The position numbers were made by a program, and so were the translations under genes. DNA of 56,469 bases from NCBI GenBank assembly GCA_028288625.1, contig JAQBNI010000057.1, forward strand, positions 1 through 56,469, given 5' to 3'. Source of the DNA: Bacteroidota bacterium. GTDB lineage: Bacteria > Bacteroidota > Bacteroidia > Chitinophagales > JADIYW01. Positions 16,451 through 23,751 of this stretch are shown in pieces; position 1 is the stretch's first letter; every line of letters starts with the position of its first letter. The notes below the pieces were generated by a model that was not told the origin of the DNA, made no database searches, and saw nothing but the letters and a program-made list of their open reading frames with translations.

Positions 16451-16517
16451 CTTCCGACAGTAGCAGTTTGTAAGCCGCCCCGGCTTCTAAAAAAGGTTTG
16501 CACAGCAAACCTTTTTT
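16451..16517 (+). ncRNA. Two-hairpin RNA element, copy 1
   Basis: It starts CTTCCGACAGTAGCAGTTTG, then hairpin AAGCC-GCCCC-GGCTT, then terminator GGTTTGC-ACA-GCAAACC with T run. Copy 2 at 16835-16904 is nearly identical, and the terminator stem differs by a paired change (T-A here, C-G there), so the stem is conserved as structure. Either a small RNA 3' end or a conserved 3' UTR. Confidence 0.5.
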
Positions 16518-16637
16518 GTTTTATACGCCTGATCTTCTTTTCATCTCATATGTACAAATCATGTAATGTTTTTAAGAAATTGTATAAAAAGAACCATTCA
16601 ATTAATCTTCATATTTGTCTGGTAAACAAAATATATC

Positions 16638-16802
16638 GTGAAAATTAAACAAGATCAAAAACAAGGCAGTCAGCAGAATTTAGAAAGACAGGATAATAAG
16701 AGTATGACTGCTCAGAACAATAGCAAATCACAAAGAAATGCAAAACAAACAACCGACAAGTCTTCCGGAAAAGGGAACTCGGGAAGGTCATCTAACAAGT
16801 AA
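16638..16802 (+). CDS. Small low-complexity hydrophilic protein (54 residues), tentative
   Basis: GTG start at 16638, stop TAA at 16800-16802. The product is almost entirely Gln, Asn, Ser, Lys and Gly (start MKIKQDQKQGSQQ, end GKGNSGRSSNK), with no hydrophobic segment, so it should be disordered. It sits between the two copies of the two-hairpin element, and copy 2 begins 32 bp after its stop. The sequence before it (ATGTAAT...TATTTGTCT) resembles that before copy 1, suggesting a duplicated transcription unit. Whether it is translated is unproven. Confidence 0.4.
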   Translation: MKIKQDQKQGSQQNLERQDNKSMTAQNNSKSQRNAKQTTDKSSGKGNSGRSSNK

Positions 16803-16834
16803 ACTAAGATAAATTATAAGGCATAAAGACTCAT

Positions 16835-16904
16835 CTTCCGACAGTAGCAGTTTGTAAAGCCGCCCGGCTTACTAAAAAAAGGTTCGCATAGCGAACCTTT
16901 TTTT
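16835..16904 (+). ncRNA. Two-hairpin RNA element, copy 2
   Basis: Same order as copy 1: CTTCCGACAGTAGCAGTTTG, hairpin AAGCC-GCCC-GGCTT, terminator GGTTCGC-ATA-GCGAACC plus T run. Here it could be the 3' UTR and terminator of the small ORF at 16638, and it also faces the end of the convergent dinB gene. Confidence 0.5.
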
Positions 16905-16906
16905 AT

Positions 16907-18193
16907 TTATAGAAATTCATTCCGGTCCACATCTTTTATATTCCCAAACCCAATTACATCATCCGCAGTGTCATCATCTCCTAATTCAGAAGCGCGCTTG
17001 ATCGTTCCCAACCCGTATTTATCCTTTATATCATACACCGTTTTGCGAAGCTTGTTATTTTTTATGTGAGAATTGTCGAAAATATTCAGTTGAACGGATT
17101 CCTCTGAAATAAAATCACCGATAATAACGCCAACACCGGTCATATTGCGGTTAAAAATATGCTCGTTCAGATTATTCTTTTCTTCAAATACTTTTTGCCG
17201 TTCTTCCAGTATATGAAAAATTTCCATGCCGTCCTGTAAAGGTTGTGTGGTAGAAAACCTGTCTTCGTAAGAAGTACCATCTTCATACTTCGTATAAAAA
17301 GTAACGCGCTTGCAGAAAAGCTGTTTTTTCATCAGCCGTTTTTCGAGTGTAAGACACAACATCACAAAAACTGACTTTAATGATTCAATATCTTTTCGCT
17401 GGTCTTTGGATACATGCCGCATAGCCGACATATTCTTATACTCTTCACTTTGCAGCAGGTCAACTTCCTGGAAATGCAGGCGGTAATACCAATGCAATCC
17501 TACAATGCTTTTGCATGCTGCTTTTAATTTTTCAGGAGTGGAATAGCGAAGATCCAATGGCGTGTAGATGCCTGATTTATTTAGTCTTTCCGCCATGCCT
17601 TTCGCAATTCCGGGCAAGTCGGTGAGTTCTAGTTTCTTTAAAACGGAGTCAATATTTTTAGGATTGATGACTGTTAGCCCATCCGGTTTTTGTATATCGG
17701 AAGCGAGCTTTGCAAGAAATGCATTTGGTGCAATACCGATAGAGCATTTCAGCCAATCGCCTACTTCTTCAAAAATATCTTTTTTAATTCTTTTTGCAAC
17801 AGCAACTACATCCGGATGCACATTTTTATAAGATGTAAGGTCCACAACCGCCTCATCAATACTCTTTGGCATTACATCATCGGAATATCTTTTCAGGATA
17901 TTAATAATGCGCGAATGGAAAGTGCGGTATTTATCAGGATTGGTTTCCAAAGGCACAAGATCCGGGCAGATCCGGATGGCTTCATTCAGCCGCATCCCCA
18001 GCTTGATCCCCCGTTTTTTTGCTTCAATGGAAGGCGCGATCACGCACCCGTACTTCCCCGTATACACACACACGCCCACAGGTCTTCCGCGCAGCCAGTA
18101 GTTGGTTTGCTGCTCGCAGCTGGCGAAAAAACTGTTCATGTCAATAAACAGCACACGCGCTTCCGTTTTCGTATTCAGGGTATTGGAGTTCAC
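16907..18193 (-). CDS. Y-family translesion DNA polymerase (DinB/UmuC-like)
   Basis: Copies damaged DNA templates with low fidelity. 428 residues. Motifs: VLFIDMNSFFASCEQQ (first catalytic Asp), GVCVYTGKYGCVIAPSIEAKKRG, and KSIDEAVVDLT (second catalytic acidic pair). The palm is followed by the thumb with helix-hairpin-helix LTDLPGIAKGMAERL, and a little-finger domain to about 350. The C-terminal tail (QLNIFD...) is Pol V/UmuC- or ImuB-like in length; a UmuC-type assignment is as likely as Pol IV. The only start in frame is GTG at 18193 (an upstream stop lies three codons before), giving MNSNTLNTKTEARVLF. No UmuD-like partner is next to it. Confidence 0.88.
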   Translation of the reverse strand: MNSNTLNTKTEARVLFIDMNSFFASCEQQTNYWLRGRPVGVCVYTGKYGCVIAPSIEAKKRGIKLGMRLNEAIRICPDLVPLETNPDKYRTFHSRIINILKRYSDDVMPKSIDEAVVDLTSYKNVHPDVVAVAKRIKKDIFEEVGDWLKCSIGIAPNAFLAKLASDIQKPDGLTVINPKNIDSVLKKLELTDLPGIAKGMAERLNKSGIYTPLDLRYSTPEKLKAACKSIVGLHWYYRLHFQEVDLLQSEEYKNMSAMRHVSKDQRKDIESLKSVFVMLCLTLEKRLMKKQLFCKRVTFYTKYEDGTSYEDRFSTTQPLQDGMEIFHILEERQKVFEEKNNLNEHIFNRNMTGVGVIIGDFISEESVQLNIFDNSHIKNNKLRKTVYDIKDKYGLGTIKRASELGDDDTADDVIGFGNIKDVDRNEFL

Positions 18194-18293
18194 GTTTGAA
18201 AGTTAATAGTTATAGGTTAAATGTTATTGGTTATTTGTAAATTATTTATCCTATAAATCGTAAATCGTACATTGTAAATCGTAATTTTAATCC

Positions 18294-18740
18294 ATGAATT
18301 TTCCCACAAAATTGGTCATCGGTGGCGATCATGCAGGCTTTGAATATAAAGAAGCGATCAAGCAATATCTTGCAAAAAATAACTGTGAAGTGATTGATGT
18401 CGGAACGCACAGTTTAACCAGCTGCGATTACCCGGATTATGCGCATGCAGCAGCAGAAAAAATTGAAGATGGAACATGCGAATTCGGTATACTGATCTGC
18501 GGCAGCGCAAATGGTGTTGCTATTACAGCCAACAAGCACAAAAATATCCGTGCAGCAATATGCTGGAAAAATGAGATCGCATCTTTAGCGCGACAGCACA
18601 ATAATGCAAATATTATTTGTTTACCTTCGCGGTTTGTAACATTGGACGAAGCATTGGAAATGGTGCATACATTTTTTACAACAGATTTTGAAGGTGGAAG
18701 ACATGCGAACCGCGTGAATAAGATCGATATCCATGAGTAA
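18294..18740 (+). CDS. rpiB: Ribose-5-phosphate isomerase B
   Basis: Interconverts ribose-5-phosphate and ribulose-5-phosphate in the pentose phosphate pathway (cytosol). 148 residues, standard for RpiB. Motifs: VIGGDHAGFEYKEAI near the N-terminus, CDYPDYAH, ILICGSANGVAITANK with the active-site Cys and anion hole, and RAAICW with NANIICLPSRF. It overlaps the next gene by 8 bp (ATG 18733 inside the rpiB end), so the two are probably cotranscribed. ATG at 18294. The 100 bp before it contain the short tandem words described under 18255-18287. Confidence 0.94.
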   Translation: MNFPTKLVIGGDHAGFEYKEAIKQYLAKNNCEVIDVGTHSLTSCDYPDYAHAAAEKIEDGTCEFGILICGSANGVAITANKHKNIRAAICWKNEIASLARQHNNANIICLPSRFVTLDEALEMVHTFFTTDFEGGRHANRVNKIDIHE

Positions 18741-19947
18741 CACGATACAGAAACTATCCGTCATACTTTTATTCGTTATGGCATGTTCATTTTTTGCATC
18801 CGCGCAGGATGCAAAAGTGTATGATATGATCCCATACAGGAAAGACAGCTTGTGGGGTTTTGCAGATATCGCGAAAACAGTTTTGATCCAACCGCAATAC
18901 AAAGAGATACGCTTTTTTAACGAGGAGATCACTGCAGTGCGCAAAGATAAATGGGGATTTATTGATAAGAGGGGACAAGCGGTAACGCCTTTTAAATATG
19001 ATGTCGCCGGAGATTTTAAAGAAGGCATGTGCCAGGTACGGATCGGAAATAAAGTAGGTTATGTAAATGAAAAAGGAAAGGAAGCGGTAAAACTTAACTA
19101 TCAGTTCAGTGAAGAATTTTCAGAGGGACTTGCCGTAGTGAGTGACAGTATCAACGGGAAATTAATATCTAAAATAATTGACAAGAACGGCAAAGAGATT
19201 CTGTCAAATATTATTGTCGCATCGAGTCAGTTTCATTCGGGATATATCGCAATCAAAGAAATTGATCAAACATATTTTATAAATCGGAACGGTAAGAAAT
19301 TAAATCTTCCCGAAAATGCTGAAATATATTTTCAATTCTCTGAAGATGTGGCGCCGGTGAAATTGCGTTCAGTAAAAATTACGCCGGATAGTTTGTATAG
19401 TGTAGTAAACTATCTTGGTATTATTAATACTGCAGGCAAATTATCAAAGGATACTGTAAAGGATATTTTCGGAAATAAATTATCCATTTCAGCAAACCAG
19501 CGCATCATTACAAATTTTACAAACGGCTTTGCGATTGTTCAGCGCAGCTCGCTGGAAGATTATACAGCAGACAAAAAAAATGAGTATGCTTTTGTAGATA
19601 AAAAAGGAAAAATGAGCATGTGGTATAGTGCAGTACGAACGTTCAGTTCTGACGGAAGATCTCTCGTTGTTTCAACCGGAGATTCTACCGTGAAGATCAT
19701 CGATATAAATTTTAAAACGATTCCGCCTTTCATCAAATTGGCAGATGCAGGTACGTTTTCGGAAGGCTTGCTTCGCGTAAAATTCGCTGCCGGTGGCAAA
19801 TGGGGTTTTATTAATGAAAAAGGAGAAATTGTGATCGAGCCTGTATATGAAGAGTGTTCAGATTTTTCCGGTGGAATTGCTGCAGTTACCCGCAATGGAA
19901 AACATGGCTTTATCAATAAGAACGGACTTCAGTTCTGGGAAAATTGA
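18733..19947 (+). CDS. WG-repeat secreted protein
   Basis: 404 residues with a signal peptide (MSNTIQKLSVILLFVMACSFFASAQ) and several WG beta-repeats: KWGFIDKRGQAVTPFKYD, KVGYVNEKGKEAVKLNYQ, KWGFINEKGEIVIEPVYEE, KHGFINKNG. Proteins of this type are exported and thought to bind other molecules; no precise role is known. It starts inside the last codons of rpiB, which fits an operon, although no metabolic link is evident. Confidence 0.85.
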   Translation: MSNTIQKLSVILLFVMACSFFASAQDAKVYDMIPYRKDSLWGFADIAKTVLIQPQYKEIRFFNEEITAVRKDKWGFIDKRGQAVTPFKYDVAGDFKEGMCQVRIGNKVGYVNEKGKEAVKLNYQFSEEFSEGLAVVSDSINGKLISKIIDKNGKEILSNIIVASSQFHSGYIAIKEIDQTYFINRNGKKLNLPENAEIYFQFSEDVAPVKLRSVKITPDSLYSVVNYLGIINTAGKLSKDTVKDIFGNKLSISANQRIITNFTNGFAIVQRSSLEDYTADKKNEYAFVDKKGKMSMWYSAVRTFSSDGRSLVVSTGDSTVKIIDINFKTIPPFIKLADAGTFSEGLLRVKFAAGGKWGFINEKGEIVIEPVYEECSDFSGGIAAVTRNGKHGFINKNGLQFWEN

Positions 19948-20061
19948 TATATGAATTGAATTTGCCTTCATTCAGGCATAATTTCCTCCCAAAATCACAG
20001 AAATTTAACACCAAACCCTGATTCTCCAATTCTATAATTTTATAATTCTACAATTAATCCC

Positions 20062-20069
20062 TATCTTTG
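20062..20069 (+). promoter_or_regulatory. -7 element of the rpsF-rpsR-rplI promoter
   Basis: TATCTTTG matches TAnnTTTG exactly and lies 31 bp upstream of the rpsF ATG. The upstream element at the right spacing is only TTTA-like. Confidence 0.6.
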
Positions 20070-20100
20070 CAATCCATTTTTAATCAAATTATTAACAATT

Positions 20101-20454
20101 ATGAGCAATTACGAAACGGTTTTTATTACAACGCCCGTACTCTCTAATGATGAGTACACAAGAACCGTAAAAAAGTACACTGATCTCGTAGAGAAAAACG
20201 GTGGTACTCTGGTTCAAAAAGAAGATTGGGGAATCAGGCAGCTTGCCTATCCAATCCAGAAAAAAACAACAGGCTTTTACACGCTGTTGCAGTTTGAGGC
20301 TGATCCTCAGTTCATCAAAAAATTTGAAGTGGAATTTAAGCGCGATGAGAGCATCATGCGTTTTCTGACCAGCAAATTTGACAAGCACGGGCTGGCTTAC
20401 GCACAACAGCGCAGGGATAAACTGAATGGTAAACCTAGAAAAACGGAGGCATAA
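20101..20454 (+). CDS. rpsF: 30S ribosomal protein S6
   Basis: 117 residues, standard for S6, which binds the central domain of 16S rRNA together with S18. Recognisable: MSNYETVFITTPVLSNDEY, QKEDWGIRQLAYPIQKKTTGFY, LRRDESIMRF-like FKRDESIMRFLT. First gene of the conserved rpsF-rpsR-rplI operon; the next ATG follows after one base. Confidence 0.97.
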   Translation: MSNYETVFITTPVLSNDEYTRTVKKYTDLVEKNGGTLVQKEDWGIRQLAYPIQKKTTGFYTLLQFEADPQFIKKFEVEFKRDESIMRFLTSKFDKHGLAYAQQRRDKLNGKPRKTEA

Positions 20455-20455
20455 C

Positions 20456-20722
20456 ATGGCAACACACGAAGAAATTAAATTCTTAAACTCCCCGAAGATC
20501 GGGTTGCAAAGAAAAAAATACTGCAGGTTCAAAAAAAGCGGTATCAAACACATCGACTACAAGGATCCACAATTCTTGTTTAAGTTTATTAATGACCAGG
20601 GAAAATTATTGCCGCGTCGTCTTACAGGAAACTCTTTGAAGTTCCAGCGCAAGATCTCACAGGCGGTAAAGAAAGCGCGTCATTTAGCAATATTGCCTTA
20701 CGTTACTGACCTTTTAAAATAA
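20456..20722 (+). CDS. rpsR: 30S ribosomal protein S18
   Basis: 88 residues from ATG 20456 (MATHEEIKFLN); an upstream in-frame start at 20426 would overlap rpsF and is rejected. Typical S18 core: KKYCRFKKSGIKHIDYKDPQ, KLLPRRLTGNSLKFQRKISQAVKKARHLA, LPYVTDLLK. It partners with S6 on the 30S platform. Six bases separate it from rplI. Confidence 0.97.
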   Translation: MATHEEIKFLNSPKIGLQRKKYCRFKKSGIKHIDYKDPQFLFKFINDQGKLLPRRLTGNSLKFQRKISQAVKKARHLAILPYVTDLLK

Positions 20723-20728
20723 ACGATC

Positions 20729-21175
20729 ATGGAAGTCATCTTATTAAAAGACGTAGATAATTTAGGAATGAAATTCGACGTAGTGGCAGTAAAGCCGGGC
20801 TACGGAAGAAATTTCCTGATACCACAAGGACTTGCACAGGTTGCTAATGTATCGAACAAAAAGCACGTGGAAGAAGTGAAGAAACAGCAGTCTGCAAAAA
20901 TTGCTAAACTGATCGAAGATTATAAAGTATTAGCAGAAAAGCTGAAGGCAACAAGAATACTCGTCGGTGCAAAATCCGGCGCAAGCGGAAAATTGTTCGG
21001 AAGCGTAACAAATATACAAGTGTCTGAAGCGCTGAAAAAACAATTCGATCTTACCGTGGATAGAAAGAAAATTCATATCCAGGGAGAAGTGAAAGAATTA
21101 GGCGTGTATAAAGCGACTGTAAATTTATTTAAGGATGTGATGACGGAGATTGAATTCGAAGTTGTTTCTGAATAA
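20729..21175 (+). CDS. rplI: 50S ribosomal protein L9
   Basis: 148 residues with the invariant N-terminal domain MEVILLKDVDNLGMKFDVVAVKPGYGRNFLIPQGLA, the long connecting helix (about 40-75, KKHVEEVKKQQSAKIAKL) and the C-terminal domain. Part of the large subunit near the L1 stalk; it helps keep the reading frame. Last gene of the operon; a terminator follows at 21244-21273. Confidence 0.97.
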   Translation: MEVILLKDVDNLGMKFDVVAVKPGYGRNFLIPQGLAQVANVSNKKHVEEVKKQQSAKIAKLIEDYKVLAEKLKATRILVGAKSGASGKLFGSVTNIQVSEALKKQFDLTVDRKKIHIQGEVKELGVYKATVNLFKDVMTEIEFEVVSE

Positions 21176-21243
21176 AAAAGTTGTCCGACCGCTAAGCAAG
21201 TTTAATGCGCGGGAAGCGGTCAGTACGACTTAATGAAATAACG

Positions 21244-21273
21244 AACGCCGGATTTTTATCCGGCGTTTTTTTA
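21244..21273 (+). terminator. Terminator of the ribosomal protein operon
   Basis: AACGCCGGAT pairs with ATCCGGCGTT across a T loop, followed by a T run. It is perfectly placed after rplI. Confidence 0.85.
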
Positions 21274-21283
21274 TTTATCCAAC

Positions 21284-21470
21284 TGTCATTTCGACGCAGC
21301 CCTAATAATGCTGAATTAAAACAATGATGCGGCGAGGAGAAACCTCGCCTTATTATTTTGTGTGAGACTGAGAAATTGCCTAATGCGCGTGAGCTGCCTG
21401 AAGGGCTTGGTGCGTAGCACCGAACGAAGTGAGCCCGGAAGGGAGCGACCCGTAGGGGCACACCCCCAAA
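21284..21470. repeat. Intergenic structured repeat region (REP-like)
   Basis: TGTCATTTCGACGCAGC at 21284-21300 resembles the start of intergenic repeats common in Bacteroidota genomes. A strong hairpin GGCGAGG-AGAAA-CCTCGCC lies at 21331-21349, and a GC-rich block (21396-21467) contains nested stems such as GGTGC-GTA-GCACC inside GGGCT...AGCCC. No credible gene is present in this stretch of about 330 bp. Confidence 0.45.
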
Positions 21471-21508
21471 AAAAATATTATTTCAAATAAATCAGGTAGA
21501 TCAAGGTC

Positions 21509-22744
21509 TTACTCATACCGCAACGCCTCAATCGGATCCTGCAGCGAAGCTTTATACGCCGGGTAAATTCCGGACACCAAGCCCACAATCAAACAAAATG
21601 CAATTCCTACCAGCATCCACATCCACGGAATAATAAATGCTCCGCCGATAGAAAGTGAAACGGCGTTTCCCGCAGCAATTCCTAAAACAATTCCTAAGAA
21701 GCCACCGAATTGGCAGATCACCATGGCTTCCAATAAAAACTGCAACCGGATAGATTGATTATTTGCACCGATTGCTTTTAAAGTGCCGATCTCCTTCGTG
21801 CGTTCCGTCACGCTCACCAGCATAATATTCATTAAGCCAATTGCCGCGCCTATGAGTGTAATAATGCCGATAATAAAACCTGCCATCGTCGCATACTTCA
21901 TTTTCTCTACAAACATTCCGGAAATACTATCGCTTTTCAGAAGATCAAAATTTATTTGTTCGCCCGGATGCAGCTTACGCACATTTCGCATCACCAGCGT
22001 TGCTTCTTCCTGCACCGGTTCCATATTCTCCGGGTCATCTCCTTTCACACTAATAATATAAGAAGGATTTTCCTGCGCATACAGCTGTCGCGCTTTTGCC
22101 AAAGGTACCAGTACCATATTATCTGTAGTAATAAAGCTCGATCCTTTTTCATCCAGCACGCCGATCACTTTATATTTTACATCATCCAGGCGAATGATCA
22201 TGTTATCGAGATTGTAGTTTGCTCCAAATAATTTTTTCGCTACGGTATAACCGATCATGATCACATTGCTGCCGAGTTTTAATTCCGGAGTTGTAAAATT
22301 TCTTCCCTGTAATAAAGTATAGCTTTCATTCACTAAATAATTTTCATCGGAACCTATCACGAGAATATTCGGATTTGTTTTTTTGTTTCCAAATTTCGCA
22401 GTCGAGCCCTGGTTGGCGAGATATTGTATGGATGTGGAATATCTGTCGTTAAATTTTTCTTTGAACTGAGTCGATTCCAGGAAGGAGATACTTCTGAATA
22501 TTTTTTGAGGCTCGGAATTATCAGCATCGAGGTTAAAGCCTAAACTTTTATTCCTGATCTTGAAGGTGCCTGCGCCCATGCTGCTGAAGCTTTTTGATAA
22601 ATAACTTTTGAGACCATCAACAACAGTCAATATTCCAACCAATGCCATGATCCCAAAACCGATAATGCAACACGTAATGATCGTACGAACAATATTCGTT
22701 CGCACTGAACGGTAAGCAAGCGCAAGGACTTCGAAAAAACTCAT
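21509..22744 (-). CDS. ABC transporter permease, MacB/FtsX type
   Basis: 411 residues. One N-terminal transmembrane helix (IVRTIITCCIIGFGIMALVGI), a large periplasmic MacB-type domain (about 45-270), then the FtsX domain with three helices and the coupling motif ERTKEIGTLKAIGANNQSIRLQFLLEA. Such permeases pair with an ABC ATPase (and often a membrane fusion protein) to move lipoproteins, peptides or drugs across the envelope. No ATPase gene is adjacent here. It is followed upstream by the secreted protein gene (22778) on the same strand, 33 bp away. Confidence 0.92.
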   Translation of the reverse strand: MSFFEVLALAYRSVRTNIVRTIITCCIIGFGIMALVGILTVVDGLKSYLSKSFSSMGAGTFKIRNKSLGFNLDADNSEPQKIFRSISFLESTQFKEKFNDRYSTSIQYLANQGSTAKFGNKKTNPNILVIGSDENYLVNESYTLLQGRNFTTPELKLGSNVIMIGYTVAKKLFGANYNLDNMIIRLDDVKYKVIGVLDEKGSSFITTDNMVLVPLAKARQLYAQENPSYIISVKGDDPENMEPVQEEATLVMRNVRKLHPGEQINFDLLKSDSISGMFVEKMKYATMAGFIIGIITLIGAAIGLMNIMLVSVTERTKEIGTLKAIGANNQSIRLQFLLEAMVICQFGGFLGIVLGIAAGNAVSLSIGGAFIIPWMWMLVGIAFCLIVGLVSGIYPAYKASLQDPIEALRYE

Positions 22745-22777
22745 GAGTTAAAGATATAAAATTGAAATGTATGGAGG

Positions 22778-23542
22778 TTATTGTTTATTTACCGGAACCA
22801 CTTCAATCTCTTTTGGTAATTCAAAAACTTCATCGCTGATCTCTTTCGGGCGGATCGCCACAAGCTCAAGTACGTAAATGTAGTCATCAGTATCATAAAG
22901 AATACGCTTGGTGATCAACGAGCCATTAGTGAATTTATAGAGCCTGTCGTCTCCATCTACGCGAAAACAATTGTATTGCAAGGGATTTATTTTTATCGAA
23001 TCAAAGTAATAATATTCTGCACTGCGAAAACCATCTTTTATATCCTCCATGATATGACAATTCATTCCTGCCACTACTATCATGGTATCTAACATTCTCA
23101 GTCCGGTGTAATTTTTTGGCTTGGCAAACTTTGTACTGTCCCAGCACAATTGTCTTTCAAAAATACGATGGACATTTGAAGTGTCTTTCCGGATTGATAT
23201 GCTATCTCTCACAGAAATAGTGGCATTGATTAAAGTGTCGACAATATGTATCGTGTCGTTTTGTATAACTGTTCTTGGTTTACCAAAATTCCGGTATTCA
23301 TAGCTGTGCCCGTTTTCAAAATCATCTATTTGCCAGTTTATTTTGTTCTTTTGATTCACATTGAGCTTGTATTTTCCACCCTTGATTGTTACTGTTTGCA
23401 AAATATCTTCATATAAACGCTGGAAAGATTGTTTGTCGATAAAGGCATTGCGATAATCAAGTTCTCCTTCGAAATAAGTTTGTGCAAAAACCGGTGTCAG
23501 CCGGGCAAAAATGTACAGCAATAAGAAAACACGCAATGGCAT
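22778..23542 (-). CDS. Secreted protein of unknown function (DUF4412/GLPGLI-like fold suspected)
   Basis: 254 residues. Signal peptide MPLRVFLLLYIFARLTPVFAQ, then TYFEGELDYRNAF..., a pattern of beta-strands with YKLNVNQKNKINWQID and MNCHIMEDI reminiscent of periplasmic lipoprotein-binding-like beta sheets (DUF4412 or GLPGLI types). Assignment is weak. It lies 33 bp before the MacB-like permease and both are read leftward, so an operon is possible. Confidence 0.6.
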   Translation of the reverse strand: MPLRVFLLLYIFARLTPVFAQTYFEGELDYRNAFIDKQSFQRLYEDILQTVTIKGGKYKLNVNQKNKINWQIDDFENGHSYEYRNFGKPRTVIQNDTIHIVDTLINATISVRDSISIRKDTSNVHRIFERQLCWDSTKFAKPKNYTGLRMLDTMIVVAGMNCHIMEDIKDGFRSAEYYYFDSIKINPLQYNCFRVDGDDRLYKFTNGSLITKRILYDTDDYIYVLELVAIRPKEISDEVFELPKEIEVVPVNKQ

Positions 23543-23683
23543 AAAGGAATTTTGCGGTAAAATAGTTAATCAGCCGGAATTCCTGATAATTATTTAATGC
23601 TCCCTGCGGGGAAAAACGGAACTAATCAACTGTTAAAGCTCATTAATGTTTATAGAATTCAAATGATTCTTTTTAAAAAATCG

Positions 23684-23691
23684 TACATTTG
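23684..23691 (+). promoter_or_regulatory. -7 element of the aconitase promoter
   Basis: TACATTTG matches TAnnTTTG, 60 bp before the aconitase ATG. No clean TTTG is seen 19 bp upstream. Confidence 0.5.
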
Positions 23692-23751
23692 CGGTCGCTT
23701 GGACAGCCTCAGGCGGCAAGCAAAATTTTTAATAGTTAAATATATATTCCT

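Larger units (their letters stand above)
16015..16906. other. Gene-poor region beside the island (892 bp)
   Basis: It contains the terminator at 16019-16049, an 18-bp inverted repeat GCGAGAAT-TT-ATTCTCGC (16063-16080), a further hairpin with T run near 16109-16133, two copies of a two-hairpin element (16451-16517, 16835-16904) and a 54-codon ORF between them. No longer credible gene is seen. Confidence 0.7.

Noticed and set aside
17690-18199. 169-codon plus-strand ORF opposite the Y-family polymerase
   Set aside because: Shadow of the polymerase gene; its product has no recognisable pattern.
21192-21461. 89-codon minus-strand ORF after rplI
   Set aside because: It runs through the rplI terminator and the REP-like hairpins; composition is Arg/Ser/Pro-rich with no family.
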